Positions 12,062 through 23,535 are shown, numbered from the stretch's first letter. The stretch: 64,000 nt of DNA from Syncephalastrum monosporum B8922 (GCA_000697355.1 JNEN01001260.1:682001-746000), one strand, 5' to 3'. Notes: a model not told the origin generated them from the sequence alone. Numbers and translations are program-made.

Positions 12062-12849
12062 TTGGTCAGTTGACCCAGTGAATAGGAAAGCGCCACACTG
12101 AAACATTACCTGTGGAAGAGTTCTCAGCCATCTTTGGTAATAACAACCCCTTTATCAACGAGTATTTGACATGGTCTCGTGATGCATTTACCATAATGGA
12201 CAGCCTTCTCGGGATGACACGCCCGTTTGTGATGGACGCTCATACGTATAGAAGAATGTGCTTGCACTTTTCGAAGACTTAAAAATGGATTTGGTTCCAA
12301 AGTGTGGGAATAAGAAATAAATGACTGCGCACACATCCAACCCATGTCGTTCACTCACTATCTAACAACCCCCCCCCGGTCCTCTCGCATTAATAGGTTT
12401 CAAGCTTTTATACCTTTGATCGAGGAGTGGTCCATTAAATCTGCTCAAAGTCATAATACCCACTTTTAATGAGCAAGTGTCACGTTTGCCCTGTTCGATC
12501 TTACAAACGAAAAAGGACTAGTCTGAATCCAGGAGAATTACACATCACCTAGACGAAATTCGACATGGATACGTTAGATATGAAAGGCCAAACTGACGTC
12601 AGGACTGAATTCATGTAATATATTTGTATGTTGAGGTAGAGTGCGAGTTTTTGATATGATACATCTTCTGCTAAACATAGCGGTTTCCCGAGGAACTGCA
12701 TTGGGAGTTTCATGCAAGCGAAATAGGAAACCAAGTGTGACCAGGTGAACAAAAGGATAAAGCAAACGAGCCACACTGAAACCTTGCCTACCAGTTTCTC
12801 CGCCTTCATTTTTCCTTTACTCCTCCTCCATCTACTTCATCTCCACAGG
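12062..12849. other. intergenic upstream of EF-hand gene 1
   Basis: Divergent upstream region between the Cys-tailed gene (-) and EF-hand gene 1 (+). It contains a short C-run (12368-12377). A minus-strand open frame near 12124-12345 (Cys/His-containing) could not be supported as a gene. Confidence 0.5.
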
Positions 12850-13492
12850 ATGGCATCCAAACGCTCGAGTCTGGGGCTCCAACTCATGAGCACCCGTAAA
12901 AGACTTGAATTGGAAGAACTCTTTGAAGCTTTCGATCGAGACAAGGATGGCAAGGTCTCACCTCAGGAACTCCAGAATATGCTTCAGTCTGCTAATATGG
13001 CAACTGATGTGCCTGCCATGGTCTGTCATCATTATAGAATAGTCATATCAACGTGCTTATGCCTTAAATCTACAGTTGAAACAAATCCACACCGATCAAG
13101 AAGGCAATCTGACCTTTGAAGAATTTGCACGGTTGATGCGACCGACTTTCAGCACACCCCACCGTTTGACTAAGAAGCAGCAGGAACTCAAGGATGCATT
13201 CGATGCATTTGACCGAGACGGCAGCGGAGCGATCAATGGCGAGGAACTGTACGCCATGATGAAACAGCTGGGCGAGAAGATCACGCAGGAGGAAGCGGCT
13301 CAGATGATTAAAGAAGCAGACCATGACAAGGACGGCGTCATTAATTTCCATGAATTCTCGCTTATGATGGGCGTACAGCCGCCGTCTTCACCGGCCTCAC
13401 CCACCTCAGCCATGCAAAGCCCCACATCGCCCACGTCGAAGAAGAAGCACCACCGCATGTCCTTTCGTCGGTTCTTCCATAAAGATGCATGA
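12850..13492 (+). CDS. calmodulin-like EF-hand protein (1 of 2 in tandem)
   Basis: Calcium-sensor-type protein, 195 aa, two exons: 12850-13020 and 13076-13492 (phase-0 intron after residue 57). Four EF-hand units are visible. Loops 1 (29-40, DRDKDGKVSPQE), 3 (103-114, DRDGSGAINGEE) and 4 (139-150, DHDKDGVINFHE) keep the acidic ligands. Loop 2 (~62-73) starts with His instead of Asp and should not bind calcium well. A Ser/Pro then basic tail (~151-195, with KKKHHR and SFRRFF) is absent from true calmodulin and may direct membrane or partner binding. It is longer than calmodulin (148 aa), so it is not the canonical CaM gene. It lies head-to-tail with a second EF-hand gene 321 bp downstream. Confidence 0.9.
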
Positions 13493-13813
13493 TCGAAATG
13501 TATGTAGCGCACTCGATTATTCCGGATATTCTTCTCTTTTGTTTCTTTTTCGGGAGATATGCTGGCCATAAAGCCAAGAGGAAGAAGCAAAAGAGCGTTC
13601 CAATCGGACGTCGCTATTCCTGACTTGATTTATCACTTTCTACTGAATGTTCTTTATGGAAGCCTGCGTTTCGAATGACGGACTTTTATTCTATTTTCAC
13701 GAGATTGCAATTCATCAGCTTTCCCAAACGAGCCTATCTGTCATAAATACTCTACTCTCTCTCTTGTTCTGCTTCATTTCTTCTACTTTCTATATCTCTT
13801 TGTAAACCAAAGC

Positions 13814-14419
13814 ATGCTCAACACTTTTTCACCGCTACAAAATCCAGCCTCTGCGGCTCCCTCGCTGGACCTGAACCAGGACGAACTCGATTCGTTACGA
13901 CAAGGTGAGTCGTGTCGCACCTATCCATAAGACACCAAGCTCATGCATTATTTGTATATCATTACAGCTTTCACATTCCTCCTGCGGCGAGACGCACAGA
14001 CAATCAGCATAGATGACTTTGCTGAGGTGCTGAAACACCTGAATATCGCAATCGACTCGGACCAGGTGGAACGGATAGCGAGGTCGTTTGACGTGAACAA
14101 GGACGACCGTATTGACTTTGACGAATTTGCGACAGCCATGATCCGTTACTATGAACCCGAGCCACTGTCCGAAAAGCAAAGTACGCGGCGGTCGTACAAG
14201 CGCATCAGTTTCCATGACGACGCCGAGCTTGCAGCGTGTTTCCGGCATTTCGACAAGAATGGCGATGGTCGGATCGACCAGCGTGAGCTCGAGGAAGTCC
14301 TGACGAGCCAGGGAGTCGCACTCAGTCAACGAGAACTCCGAGACATGATGCGTGAGGCTGATACCAATGGTGACGGGACCATCGATTTTGATGAGTTTCG
14401 TCAGCTATTGCCTAAATGA
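13814..14419 (+). CDS. calmodulin-like EF-hand protein (2 of 2 in tandem)
   Basis: Second calcium-sensor-type gene, 180 aa, two exons: 13814-13904 and 13968-14419 (phase-1 intron after codon 30). The first EF-hand position (~38-48) is degenerate. Loops 2 (72-83, DVNKDDRIDFDE), 3 (126-137, DKNGDGRIDQRE) and 4 (162-173, DTNGDGTIDFDE) look competent. The linker between lobes (~84-115) is long and includes a basic Arg/Lys stretch, and there is no C-terminal tail. The intron phase and the lost EF-hand differ from gene 1, so the pair is either an old duplication or two unrelated members of the family side by side. Partners are unknown. Confidence 0.9.
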
Positions 14420-15463
14420 TTATTTCACTGAAGTTGTACATACACATATCATCTATACACATACGCCACCTAGTCTATTTCATACTCGTGCTGCCTAGCA
14501 ATAAAGTTGCATTTTTTTTATTCCACTCGTTTATCACTTAATTTTCATTGGCTTGTTGCATGAAACTTGCAGGAAGCGAAAAGAGAAACGTGAATCGAAA
14601 ATCTCATGCATCCATTCTGGGCTGTGGCTGAAAATGACTGAACGGTGTCTGCTGCGCGTGTCGATAGCGTACATAAATCCAAAGTCTCTTTCTGGCCAGC
14701 TTGGACGGAACGCAGCTTTTCGCCGTTGGTTTCCGCTACATAAAATATACAAGGAGATGCTCACACTTAAATCATCCAAAAAGGTCTATTTGCGCCGACC
14801 CGTCGAATTTTTGTTGCCACTTGCCTTCGTACGTAGATCCAGGAGGATCTACGGTACTATGGCTCCCCGCAGTTGAAACAGGTCCACCTCTGGTTCCTGA
14901 ATGAGACCCATGTAAACCGGGCGACCAATGTTTAGGATTTCACCAAGACAAAGGGCTAAGGTTGAGAAACAGGTTTCAGCGGGCGGTGGATGCATCGGTG
15001 CACAAGTAAAAGCATTTCGCTCTTTGCTAATTTGCGGCTCAGCCCTGCGAAGCGAGTGATGCTCAGAATCGGGCTACTTCTACATTGCTGCGTCTCCAGT
15101 AAGAGTCTCAACCTTTGCCTTTAGACGTAGAGTTTCTCGAGCGGTCAGCTTATGTCAAGGCACGTGCACGATTAGTATGACATCAGTTAGAACCTTAGTG
15201 ACATGAGAGATGGATAATAATTTGTGCAGTCTGACAGAACATGAACGAGACATCACAAAGCAGGACTCCAACCCCCCTAACTGACTTGACACTCGCCCTT
15301 TGAAGGCGTCTTATGCTTAGAGCGTGACTTAGACGAATGAAGGCACAGACATATGAAAGAAGGAGAAGACAGAGCGAGAGCGAGAGAGAGAGAGAGAGAG
15401 CATCATGGTAAATTTTGATTTCTAACAAAAAGTACTTTATACATGACGAGATGAACTTTTCTT
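14420..15463. other. intergenic between convergent EF-hand gene 2 and ATP16
   Basis: About 1 kb with 3' UTR-like ends and a purine (GA)n tract at 15372-15401. Several short open frames on both strands have no coding character. Confidence 0.55.
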
Positions 15464-16275
15464 TTACTTGGACAAGGCGTGCTTCATAGCCTCGTAGACC
15501 TCAACCTCGACCTTGGCAGCAGCCTTCTCCTGCTCAGAGCCGGCACCGGCGGCGGTGCGCTGGGCCTCATCCAGGGCAGACTGAATGCGCTATTATGATA
15601 CACCCCATCGTACATCAATACGCAATATTGTTTCCTTTCGCTAGAATGCTTACCTCGACGGAAAGATCCTCAAGAGCAGCAGCCTCGACGGCGTTGATGT
15701 TGAGGGTCGAGTCAGGGTTGATGGTGGCAAAACCGCCGGAGACTGTGTATAGGAATGGAAAAAACCAAATGAATGAGCAAAGAGTGATTCTCGATTGTTG
15801 ATGTCGTTGTTGCTATAGTTGTCGTCAGGACGTACCGAAGAACTTCTTGGTGACATCACCGGACTCAATGACCTCAATGACACCAGGGTTCAGCTGTTCA
15901 ATGGTGGGAACGTGGTTGGCAAGGATACCCATGTCACCAGAGGTAGCAGCCAGGTTGACCTGCTGGACGTCGACGCCCTTGTACAGAGCCTAATATGTTA
16001 TATCATATTTATTTATATGATAGGGTAGCAGGATGAGACACTGAAGCAGAGCGCTAATGAACAAGAGGATGTTACCTTGTAGGGGAGAACGAAGGTCAGA
16101 CGCAGCTTGTCGGTCGTAGCAGGCGCCTCCGAAGCATAGGTTCTGGCTGTTGTTGTTTAATTGTATGTCATTAGCAAACCAATGAAGATGAAGAGTATGA
16201 ATGGTGCAGCTCTGTACCGAGGGCGGGTCTGAAGGCGTTTGCGGCGACGCGAGCAGATCGGGTGAAGACGTTCAT
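15464..16275 (-). CDS. ATP16: mitochondrial F1Fo-ATP synthase subunit delta
   Basis: Central-stalk subunit (bacterial epsilon equivalent) that couples the c-ring to F1 gamma. Five exons (minus strand): 16275-16218, 16146-16076, 15989-15836, 15742-15654 and 15589-15464; spliced 498 nt, 165 aa. The first exon encodes an Arg/Ala-rich, acid-free mitochondrial presequence (MNVFTRSARVAANAF) that runs into RTYAS. The mature part shows the conserved beta-sandwich segments KLRLTFVLPYK, NLAATSGDMGILANHVPTIEQL, SGGFATINPDSTLNI and VEAAALEDLS, then a C-terminal helical hairpin rich in Ala/Glu/Lys. Each junction restores frame and family sequence. The gene is split by four introns despite its small size. 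Confidence 0.95.
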
Positions 16276-17337
16276 GGCTTAAATGCTGGGGTGAACAAAC
16301 AACGCTGGTCTACGCCCGAAATATTTTTTAAAGATTGTCCACCCCTCCCAGCTAAAAACTTGACGACGTCACAAGGGGGCAAATCAAGTCCCGAAAACAA
16401 AAAAAAATATGTCAAGCGTTCGAATTCACCCAATGCATGGAGTATTGTTTAGAGAAGTGCTCTCGCCTTGGCCTCTGGTTTATATTACATACTCCCATAT
16501 TCAATGCATGTGCACATGTATCGTGCTTATTGAGATGGAGCAAGAGGACACAGATAAATCAATACACATTGGCACGTAAGACCCGTACGCCATATACCAA
16601 GAAACGGTTTTTTTAAAAGCTGTTCATCCGAACACCATAAATGTGTGTATGGAACAAGAATGCGCATGGATCGATCCGAGGTCTTTTTATTTGTGGCATT
16701 TGCGGATCAATATCAAATGCCAGTGTGCCGCTTACTCAGATTTACGGATCGAGCACGTATTCACGTTCATTTCCCATCCGAAGGGAGAGTGCGCCATTTT
16801 AAGAGTCTATTTTTATAGCATTGATAGGGTAGCCATGGAAGTGGATGCATCCTTGCAGCTACGTATAACCTGGAGACAGTATGAGGTTTCCAGAAATAGA
16901 GCAGCAAAGCATGCCGTTCCATGTGTGCATACGTGGCGCAACCCGGATCCTTCCACTTGGTCGGCTAGAGCGAACAAAGAATAGAGGGTATTCTTGGCAC
17001 CATTCTGAAATCATGGAAGAGTCATACATGGCACTAAGTCTTTTGTCAGATAGAACTCATGATAAAATACCAACACTGAGACCTGGTTAAATCTATGATA
17101 CGATAATGATTGAAAAATACGCATTCTCACCAATCAATCTCATGGAAGAAATATAGGCCGCTTAAAGACTGTTGGTCAGTTGCACCCGTTATCAGCTCTG
17201 TGCGCGGCAGTGTTTGGCGCAAAAGTTGATCTCCGCCTTATCGTTTATCTTTTTTTTTTTTTTGTGGTCTTTCAAAGGATGCTTAAAAGAAAAGGAGCCG
17301 CTCCACTGGCAGCGCCTTTTTTCATCTTTTTGAGTCC
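16276..17337. other. intergenic between divergent ATP16 and CofD-like genes
   Basis: Divergent promoter region of ~1 kb. It includes a poly-T run (17252-17264) close to the CofD-like start. No supported gene is present. Confidence 0.55.
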
Positions 17338-19061
17338 ATGTCTTCCTTTGTTATCTTCTCAGGCGGTACCGCCTGCAACCATATTGCGCGAGCATTCCAT
17401 TCCGATCCCACCAACGACGTCTGCTATGTGCTGGGCATTTCTGACAATGGCGGTTCTTCGGTATGCTTCAAGTTGTGACATTGTTGCATCTTGTCTGCTT
17501 GACTCACAGAATAAAACAAAAGAGTGAGTTGCTACGTGTACTCGGAGGCCCGAGTATTGGCGACCTTCGATCACGGCTGACAAGATTGATTGATTTCGTC
17601 GAAGACGGCCAGTTGCCTCCTGAACGAACTGCAATAAGAGATCTGCTAAGCTACCGGTTACCTGCCGACGCTCCTGAGCAGGATATCAAGGAGGAGTGGA
17701 CGTTGATTGTGGAAGGACGTCATCCGTATGTATCTTTTCTATTCATGAGCTCCGGGATCGGACGGTTGACGAAAAGGAACACTTCCTAATGCGATCAATA
17801 TTATCATTAAATTAGTTTGTGGCAGCCTATTCCGAACGAGAAAAAGGAGGCCATCCGCGGATTCCTCACGAGCTTCCACTGCGAAGTTCTGAAACGGGCG
17901 CACAAGCGCTTTGACTTCCGAAACGGCAGCATTGGCAACTTCTTCTTGACCGGTGCGCGTCTGTTCTTTGGATCTCTGGAAGCAGCGCTATTTTTGTTCG
18001 CTGCTATCACGGGTATATCTCAGCGTGCGCTGGTCGTCCCCGTGATCAACACGAATCACACTGCAACCATTGCCGCCGAATTACAGAACGGCGAGACACT
18101 GTCCGGACAAAATGAAATATCCCATCCAGCACCTGTGCAACCGGGTTTCGCCGGAAGACGGCCACCCACGCCAGGCTGCCGCTGGACACTCCCCAACCCT
18201 ATTGACGCTTTTTCGCACCTTGCCATCGACGACCAGGAGGACGACGACAATGACTCACCGCAAACCAATCGAAACCTCATCTTCTCCAAGCACGAAAATA
18301 CCAAACTTGCATCCCCCATCCAGCGCATCTATTATATTAATCAGTACGGCCAGGAGGTCTTTCCCGTGCCCAACCCCAAAGTTATCAGCCACTTGTCATC
18401 CAAACAGACCCTCATCTACTCTATCGGCTCGCTCTATACCTCCATTGTCCCCAACCTCATCCTGCGTAATGTCGGCAATACCATCGCACACTCGTCCTCG
18501 CTCGTCCACAAAATTCTGCTCCTGAATGGTTCCAACGACCGTGAAACCTGCGATTTTACTGCTGTTGATTTCATTGATACAATCACTGCTGCCTTAAATC
18601 AAAGCAGGAAGATCGATGCTCGCCGCGCATTCTATCAAACCATCAACGAACCCCTACCTGTCGACCCGAATGGCCTCCTACTCGCACCGCATCGGCCCGT
18701 TCTCAGCACAAGCAGCTGTAGTAGCGCCAGCAGCAGTCTAACGACCAACACAACCTATCCGACCACCGAGGCTTCGTCAATATCTATATCGTCGCACCCC
18801 TGGGCTCACGGAAGCATGCCTGGCACTCCGACACACCACTACCCGCCTTTCCCTGACCATTCATTTGTCTCCAGCCCGCCCTCTTCATTTATCACCCATC
18901 TCATCTACCTCGATAACGGTCAAATCCCAGTCGACCTGCAGACCATTGAAAATTACGGCATCCGTTGCATCCAGATCCCTGGCATTTTATCTCCCGAGGG
19001 CGAACCGATATATGATGAAGCCATCTTGTCCCAGACGCTGTCTGAAATTACCTCTTCTTGA
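17338..19061 (+). CDS. CofD/UPF0052 family protein (YvcK-like)
   Basis: Member of the CofD-like fold family that includes bacterial YvcK/GlmR, 2-phospho-L-lactate transferase and the uncharacterised yeast YNL011C. Its biochemical activity in fungi is unknown. Three exons: 17338-17460, 17523-17725 and 17816-19061; spliced 1572 nt, 523 aa. The start at 17338 gives MSSFVIFSGGTA, placing the conserved nucleotide/phosphate-binding Gly loop (SGGT, 8-11) at the N-terminus as in relatives. ISDNGGSS (34-41) ends exon 1, and GPSIGDLRSRL follows in exon 2. FDFRNGSIGNFFLTGARLFFG near the start of exon 3 and VVPVINTNHTATIAAEL are further family signatures. Residues ~400-470 are a Ser/Thr/Pro insertion. 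The gene is convergent with the membrane-protein gene; their stop codons are only ~21 bp apart. Confidence 0.88.
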
Positions 19062-19082
19062 TAAAAAGAAAAAAACCGGCAT

Positions 19083-19857
19083 TTATGTAGGATGATGGGG
19101 AGTGAGGTTATCAGATGACGAAGGCTGAGGATATGAGGAAGACAATGGCGATGACAGGTCCAGATCCGAGTATTTCGGTAATGGGTGCACCGCGGAGACG
19201 TAAAGCGCCTGCGAGAGACGGGTCACTGCTTGCTCAGGCAGCTGCAATGAGGGGTCTGGGGGCCAATACGGCGGCGGCTCTTGAGGTTGCTGCTCAATAC
19301 TCGTTGACGAGTTGTGGCGTGTGGGCGTGTAGAAATGATCAAACAGGCGTCGTTCGTGACGCTGAAACGCGCGCTCCAACATGGACTCTGTGCATGCTGT
19401 TTGAGCCGCCGCGGCCTGCATCTCTTGCTCCTGTTGTATCCTTCTTAATCGATTGCGCCGATGGATACCAAAAACATAACATCCAGCCACGATACAAAAT
19501 ATGAGCACAGAGAATACCACCTCAAAGGTGATAATCTACGCAGTAAATAAACCTTGGTGAATGCAACGCTCTTATTTGGCTGTTTACAACGGATGACCCG
19601 TAACTTACGAGGGCTGCCGAAGTCCCTCCCTGGCCACCGTCGCCACTAGTGTTATCGCTGACGTTGTTGATATCTGTGTTGCCGTCCGTAAATGCGCTAT
19701 CGGAAGAAGATGAAGGAGGAGCAGGAGGGGGAGAACGGGGAGGAGATACAGACACAGGAACGGATGGCTCAAGTGAAGGAGGAATGGACTGTATATCTCT
19801 GATGAGCATACGAGTCAGCCGTCGCTGTTGTACAACAAAAAAGATCAACACATGCAT
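19083..19857 (-). CDS. single-pass membrane protein, Ser/Pro-rich, unknown
   Basis: No family recognised. Two exons (minus strand): 19857-19609 and 19535-19083; spliced 702 nt, 233 aa. It has a short hydrophobic N-terminus (HVLIFFVV), which might be a weak signal sequence, then a Ser/Pro/Asp-rich segment. The second exon opens with a clear membrane span (roughly residues 84-107, VVFSVLIFCIVAGCYVFGI) followed at once by a basic stop-transfer RRNRLRR. The remainder is Gln/Glu and Pro-rich cytosolic-looking sequence with PPPYWPP, a PY-like motif known in other proteins to bind WW domains. The splice joins a polar exon to the TM exon in frame. The start is uncertain because an upstream exon encoding a true signal peptide could exist. 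Confidence 0.6.
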
Positions 19858-20913
19858 AACCAACCGACTCCCTCGTCTCTCTTATTTATCGCCCTCTCCG
19901 CCATATGACAATGTGGCTGCAGCCCGCGAAGGATTAGGGGAAAACAAAAGAAGACCGTTGAAAACACACCTGCAGAAATCTACTTTCCCCTCGTCCCCCA
20001 GAAAAACTTCCAAGTCGTTCGGCGCTCCCCTCTTTCCTTTCTCTCTAGCTCCACTGGTTCCTCTTTCTCCTTGAATGCGGTACAGCTCACTTGGCATTAC
20101 AATGTCACAGGCGAAAATTACAACGCCTTAAACGTCATCGTTTTGTCTCGCACGGGTTAAAGTCCTTAACTGTTTCACTGCCAAGGATGTCAAATCCGGT
20201 GCGAACACTCTTTTCGGAATGATTGACATTCTACTGAAAATCATTTGGCACAAACTTCAAGTCATCTTGGCAATTTTTACAAAAATATCATCGAAGATTG
20301 CCAATGATTCTGCCATTATTCTGCAAAAAGACTTGTAGATTGTATGAAGAAAATACATGAATAAAAAAACGGGTGTGTAGCTTCTTTGCCATCTGATGTC
20401 GCATTTTCGATCGTTGTATGGTGGATTTTACGTATTGGATGCGTTTATTGTTTTTCATCAACCAATGAGATGCAAGTTTTAGAAAATGCTTTATTCAACT
20501 TCGCAACGAGGAGGAAATCCTGCATTCTCGCTTTCAGTACGAAGCACAATGTTTGATACCAAAGGTCTTTTGATGATTGGGCTCCAAGTGAAAAAAGCGC
20601 CACGGTATATCCTGCACAATATACAATGATGTCGTTTTTTGCGTATGTCGTTGCCACTTGAACGAATTGTGTATTTACGATAGTCGCTGAAGTAAGTCAT
20701 CGAATGTCAACAAGGCGAGTATTAATTGGTTTTGTTGTTTTAATTTTGCATTATACTGCATCATAATGGAAATGATCGAGCTAGCAACAGTAAGGAAACC
20801 TTACCAAGTGAAATCCGCAACAAAAATACCCGTGCAAGTATCCGCTTGTGGATTTTGCGTATGCTGTTGCTGCTCGAGCACTAGAAGCCTGGATGAATTC
20901 TATGATATTTATT
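19858..20913. other. AT-rich intergenic, left flank of DIRS relic
   Basis: Gene-free, AT-rich DNA that contrasts with the GC-rich element to the right. Near 20809-20866 there are imperfect inverted copies of AAATCCGCAA / TTGTGGATTT, which may be remnants of longer terminal sequence of the retroelement. Confidence 0.5.
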
Positions 20914-20940
20914 ATTACACTTCGAGGTCTGCTTACTTAA
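20914..20940 (+). repeat. left inverted terminal repeat of DIRS relic
   Basis: 27-bp sequence (ATTACACTTCGAGGTC...) that is an exact reverse complement of 23501-23527. Similarity extends slightly outward (TGATATT) with a short gap. Confidence 0.93.
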
Positions 20941-21061
20941 TGGGTTACCTAAGTTCTCCGTTTTAACTGCGAAGGATATAGAAGTTTTTCACAGCTAATC
21001 TACATCTTTTCTTCGTTCGCGAACTGATTTGCACCGGATATCACCGTCTCTCATTTCACGT

Positions 21062-21780
21062 ATGGATGCTGAAGTTCCTGTCGAAACCCTCTTGGCTCGC
21101 CTCGCTCTCTTGGAAGAGCAGATGGCTTCCAACGCCACCCCGACCGAGCGGATCGCTTCCCAGGCCGCTTTTGCAGCTGACCCGAACGTCACTGTTCATC
21201 ACGCCTGCGCCGACTTCACCCCTCCCCCCGAGGTGTTGGCTGCCTTCCCTGGCATGGAAGAAGACTTCTGCCGAGCGAAGCTTGATGACACCAACCGTCG
21301 CAAGTTTCTATTCGACTGTCCCAAGAACTCGGTTCGGCAGTATGAGCCTCCCACGCTCAATCGTGTTCCCCATTTGGACGAAGCTGCTCGCAAAGCAGAC
21401 CAGCAGCTTCGCGATGTACAGTATCGCCTCTCAGGCCTTACTCGCCCCCAGCCTTCGCAACTGGAATCGCGACGAGCTTCTGGCGCATTCCCAGTCGTTG
21501 GTCCGCAACTCATAGGCCCTCCTTGCTGATGTGGCCTCTTACATCACTGACCTGCGTGTGGCCGGTCTCCTTGGTGGCATCGATGCCCATCGCTCGGCCG
21601 AAAACCCCTTGGTCTCGACCGACGATTTCCTCGAGCAGCTTCGGCTTGCTCGGAGCGTTCAAGAAGTTGCCCAGCCCGTCCGCAAGCCCGCCAATGGCAA
21701 GCGCAAAGGGGCCCGACCCCAAAGGCGCTCCCAGGCTCCTCCCGCCGCCGCAGACCAATCATCTTCCAGCGGCTCCGCCG
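21062..21780 (+). pseudogene. gag-like region of DIRS relic (broken)
   Basis: Opens with an ATG at 21062 and a leucine-rich, Ala-rich stretch (LLARLALLEEQM), followed by a segment with FTPPPEVLAAFPGMEEDF. The frame changes near 21455, meets a TAG at 21513-21515, and continues in the same second frame through LLADVASYITDLRVAGLLGG to ~21780. Position ahead of RT and lack of known enzymatic motifs suggest the gag/ORF1 product. Not functional as read. Confidence 0.65.
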
Positions 21781-21789
21781 CCAATGAGC

Positions 21790-23040
21790 GCAGTCGGTGG
21801 GCGATTGTCTCGTTTTGCCGAGTCCTGGCACGCCCACTTCCCCAATCTCCCTGCCTTGGCTTCCTCCGCCATTCAGGAAGGTTTTCGGCTGTCTTTCTCT
21901 TCTCCGCCTCCGACCCGTCTTCTGCTCCAACCCATCACCACCTCGCACCTCGTTCCACCGGCAGATCGGCCCAGCATCGACGAAGCCGTCCAATCGATTC
22001 TGTCCAAACACGCCATCGAGCCCGTCTCCGCCTCTCACCACCACCCGTTTGGCTTCCTCTCCAGCATGTTTGTCGTCCCAAGAAGGATGGCGGACGGCGC
22101 CCGGTCCTCAATCTCAAGCCTCTCAATCAGTTCGTTCCTCCCCGCACGTCCGTTCAAAATGGAATCCATGACCACCATATGCCGGATGTTGCAGCCGGGA
22201 GACTTCCTCACGTCGATCGACTTGAAGGATGCGTTCCACCACGTTCCGGTGCATCCCTCGTCTCGGCGTTTTCTGCGCTTTCAGTGGCAGGGACGACTCT
22301 ACCAATACCGCCTCCTCCCGTTTGGCCAGTCTCTGTCCCCGTGGGTCTTCACCAAGGTCCTCAAGCCTGTCCTCAAGCGGGCCCGTCGTCGGGGCACCCG
22401 ACTGACAGCTTACTTGGACGACTTGTTGGTGATGGCACCTTCCCGCGCACGCAGTCCGTCCAACAAACCCAACTCGTGCTCAAGACGCTGGAGTCTCGCG
22501 GTTGGATCATCAACCATGCCAAGTCGTCTCTCACTCCCTCGCAACGCATCGAGCACCTGGGTCTCCGTTTGGACTCGACCTCCTTGTCAATCTCGGTTCC
22601 TGGCAAGAAAGTGCGCGCTATCCGTCGCCTCGCCCACCATCTCCTCTACCAGTCCTCGACCTCTTGGACGAAATTGACATCCTTTGTGGGCACCGCCCTA
22701 GCGACCCAGCTGGGCAACGCTCAAGCACGTTCCGGGCACGTCACCTCCTGCACCAGATCAATTCCTGGCGTCATCGACCCTCCGTCACGCTTATCACCCC
22801 TTCGATGAAGAGCGAGCTGACATGGTGGGTCCCCCAGATGCAACGCTGGAATGGGCGTCAAGTGATCCCGCCATCACCGACCCAACAGCTGTTCACGGAT
22901 GCTTCCGACACCGGTTGGGGCATGGTCCTGGACCATCGCTTTCTGCACGACCACTGGCTCCCGTCCGAACGCCGCCTCCACATCAACATGAAGGATTTGC
23001 TTGTGGTTTGGAAGGCACTTCACTCCCGACGGGTTCCTTC
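21790..23040 (+). pseudogene. reverse transcriptase / RNase H region of DIRS relic (broken)
   Basis: RT motifs are spread over alternating frames: KKDGGRRPVLNLKPLN (22080-22127), LTSIDLKDAFHHVPV (from 22210), the LPFGQSLSPWVFTK block, and the catalytic AYLDDLLVMA (YxDD type, near 22409-22438). The thumb-like continuation with EHLGLRLDS follows. RNase H begins at LFTDASDTGWG (~22891-22923) and fades near 23030. Frame changes occur near 21795, 22080, 22143, 22455 and 22725. Motif content matches DIRS/Ty3-like RT; the recombinase downstream decides for DIRS. Confidence 0.85.
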
Positions 23041-23535
23041 GCCTCGCGATCGATGCCCCGAAGGAGAAACGCCAAGGTTCCCGCTACGTCCGTTCCATCA
23101 CGTTCAACATGCACGCCGATCCGCTTCTCTGTCCTGTCCGCACATTCCGCACCTACCGCAAGGCTACTGGCTTCTCTCTCACTTCCTGCCCCATCCCGTT
23201 GTCGCCGGCCGTCGCATCACGCCTTTGTTCCGCATGGTCATCGACCATGACCGCCCTGTCACCGCCGATACGATCCGGGTCTACATCTGTGACGTTATGC
23301 GCCACATTGGCCGCGATCCACCCTCCCTCGCCGTCCCCAAGACTCGTGCTCTTGGCGCCACTTTGGCCGCTCAGGCTGGTACCCCCATCGCCGACATCGT
23401 CGCCCGTGGGGCCTGGTCATCTCAAGACATGTTCGACCATTTATACCGCATTTCGTCTGCGACGCACACCGATCTTACCAGTTCCACTCTGGATGACACG
23501 TTAAGTAAGCAGACCTCGAAGTGTAATATCATGTG
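23040..23535 (+). pseudogene. tyrosine recombinase fragment of DIRS relic
   Basis: About 160 residues in two frames resembling the C-terminal catalytic half of DIRS recombinases: MHADPLLCPVRTFRTYRKAT, then after a frame change near 23230 VTADTIRVYICDVMRHIG, KTRALGATLAAQAG and the terminal block ARGAWSSQDMFDHLYR with the putative nucleophile Tyr. The N-terminal half of the recombinase is absent, so an internal deletion must have joined RNase H to it. The reading frame runs into the right inverted repeat and ends just past it. Confidence 0.75.
23501..23527 (-). repeat. right inverted terminal repeat of DIRS relic
   Basis: Exact reverse complement of 20914-20940. It overlaps the last codons of the recombinase fragment. 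Confidence 0.93.

Larger units (their letters stand above)
20914..23527 (+). mobile_element. decayed DIRS-type (tyrosine recombinase) retrotransposon
   Basis: Non-autonomous relic of a DIRS-class element, which moves through a reverse transcriptase and a tyrosine recombinase rather than a DDE integrase. It is bounded by perfect 27-bp inverted repeats (20914-20940 and 23501-23527). In order along the + strand are a gag-like region, RT, RNase H and a short recombinase fragment. At ~2.6 kb it is about half the length usual for the class. No frame is intact: I count at least seven frame changes plus a TAG at 21513-21515. Base composition is C-rich and GC-rich against AT-rich flanks. RT, RNase H and recombinase in this order with inverted (not direct LTR) ends separates it from Ty3/Gypsy and LINE elements. 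Confidence 0.88.

Noticed and set aside
12124..12345. Minus-strand frame with Cys/His residues (HHKRACHPEKAVHYGKC)
   Set aside because: Suggestive of a small zinc-binding peptide next to the Cys-tailed gene, but spacing fits no known motif and there is no splice or start evidence.
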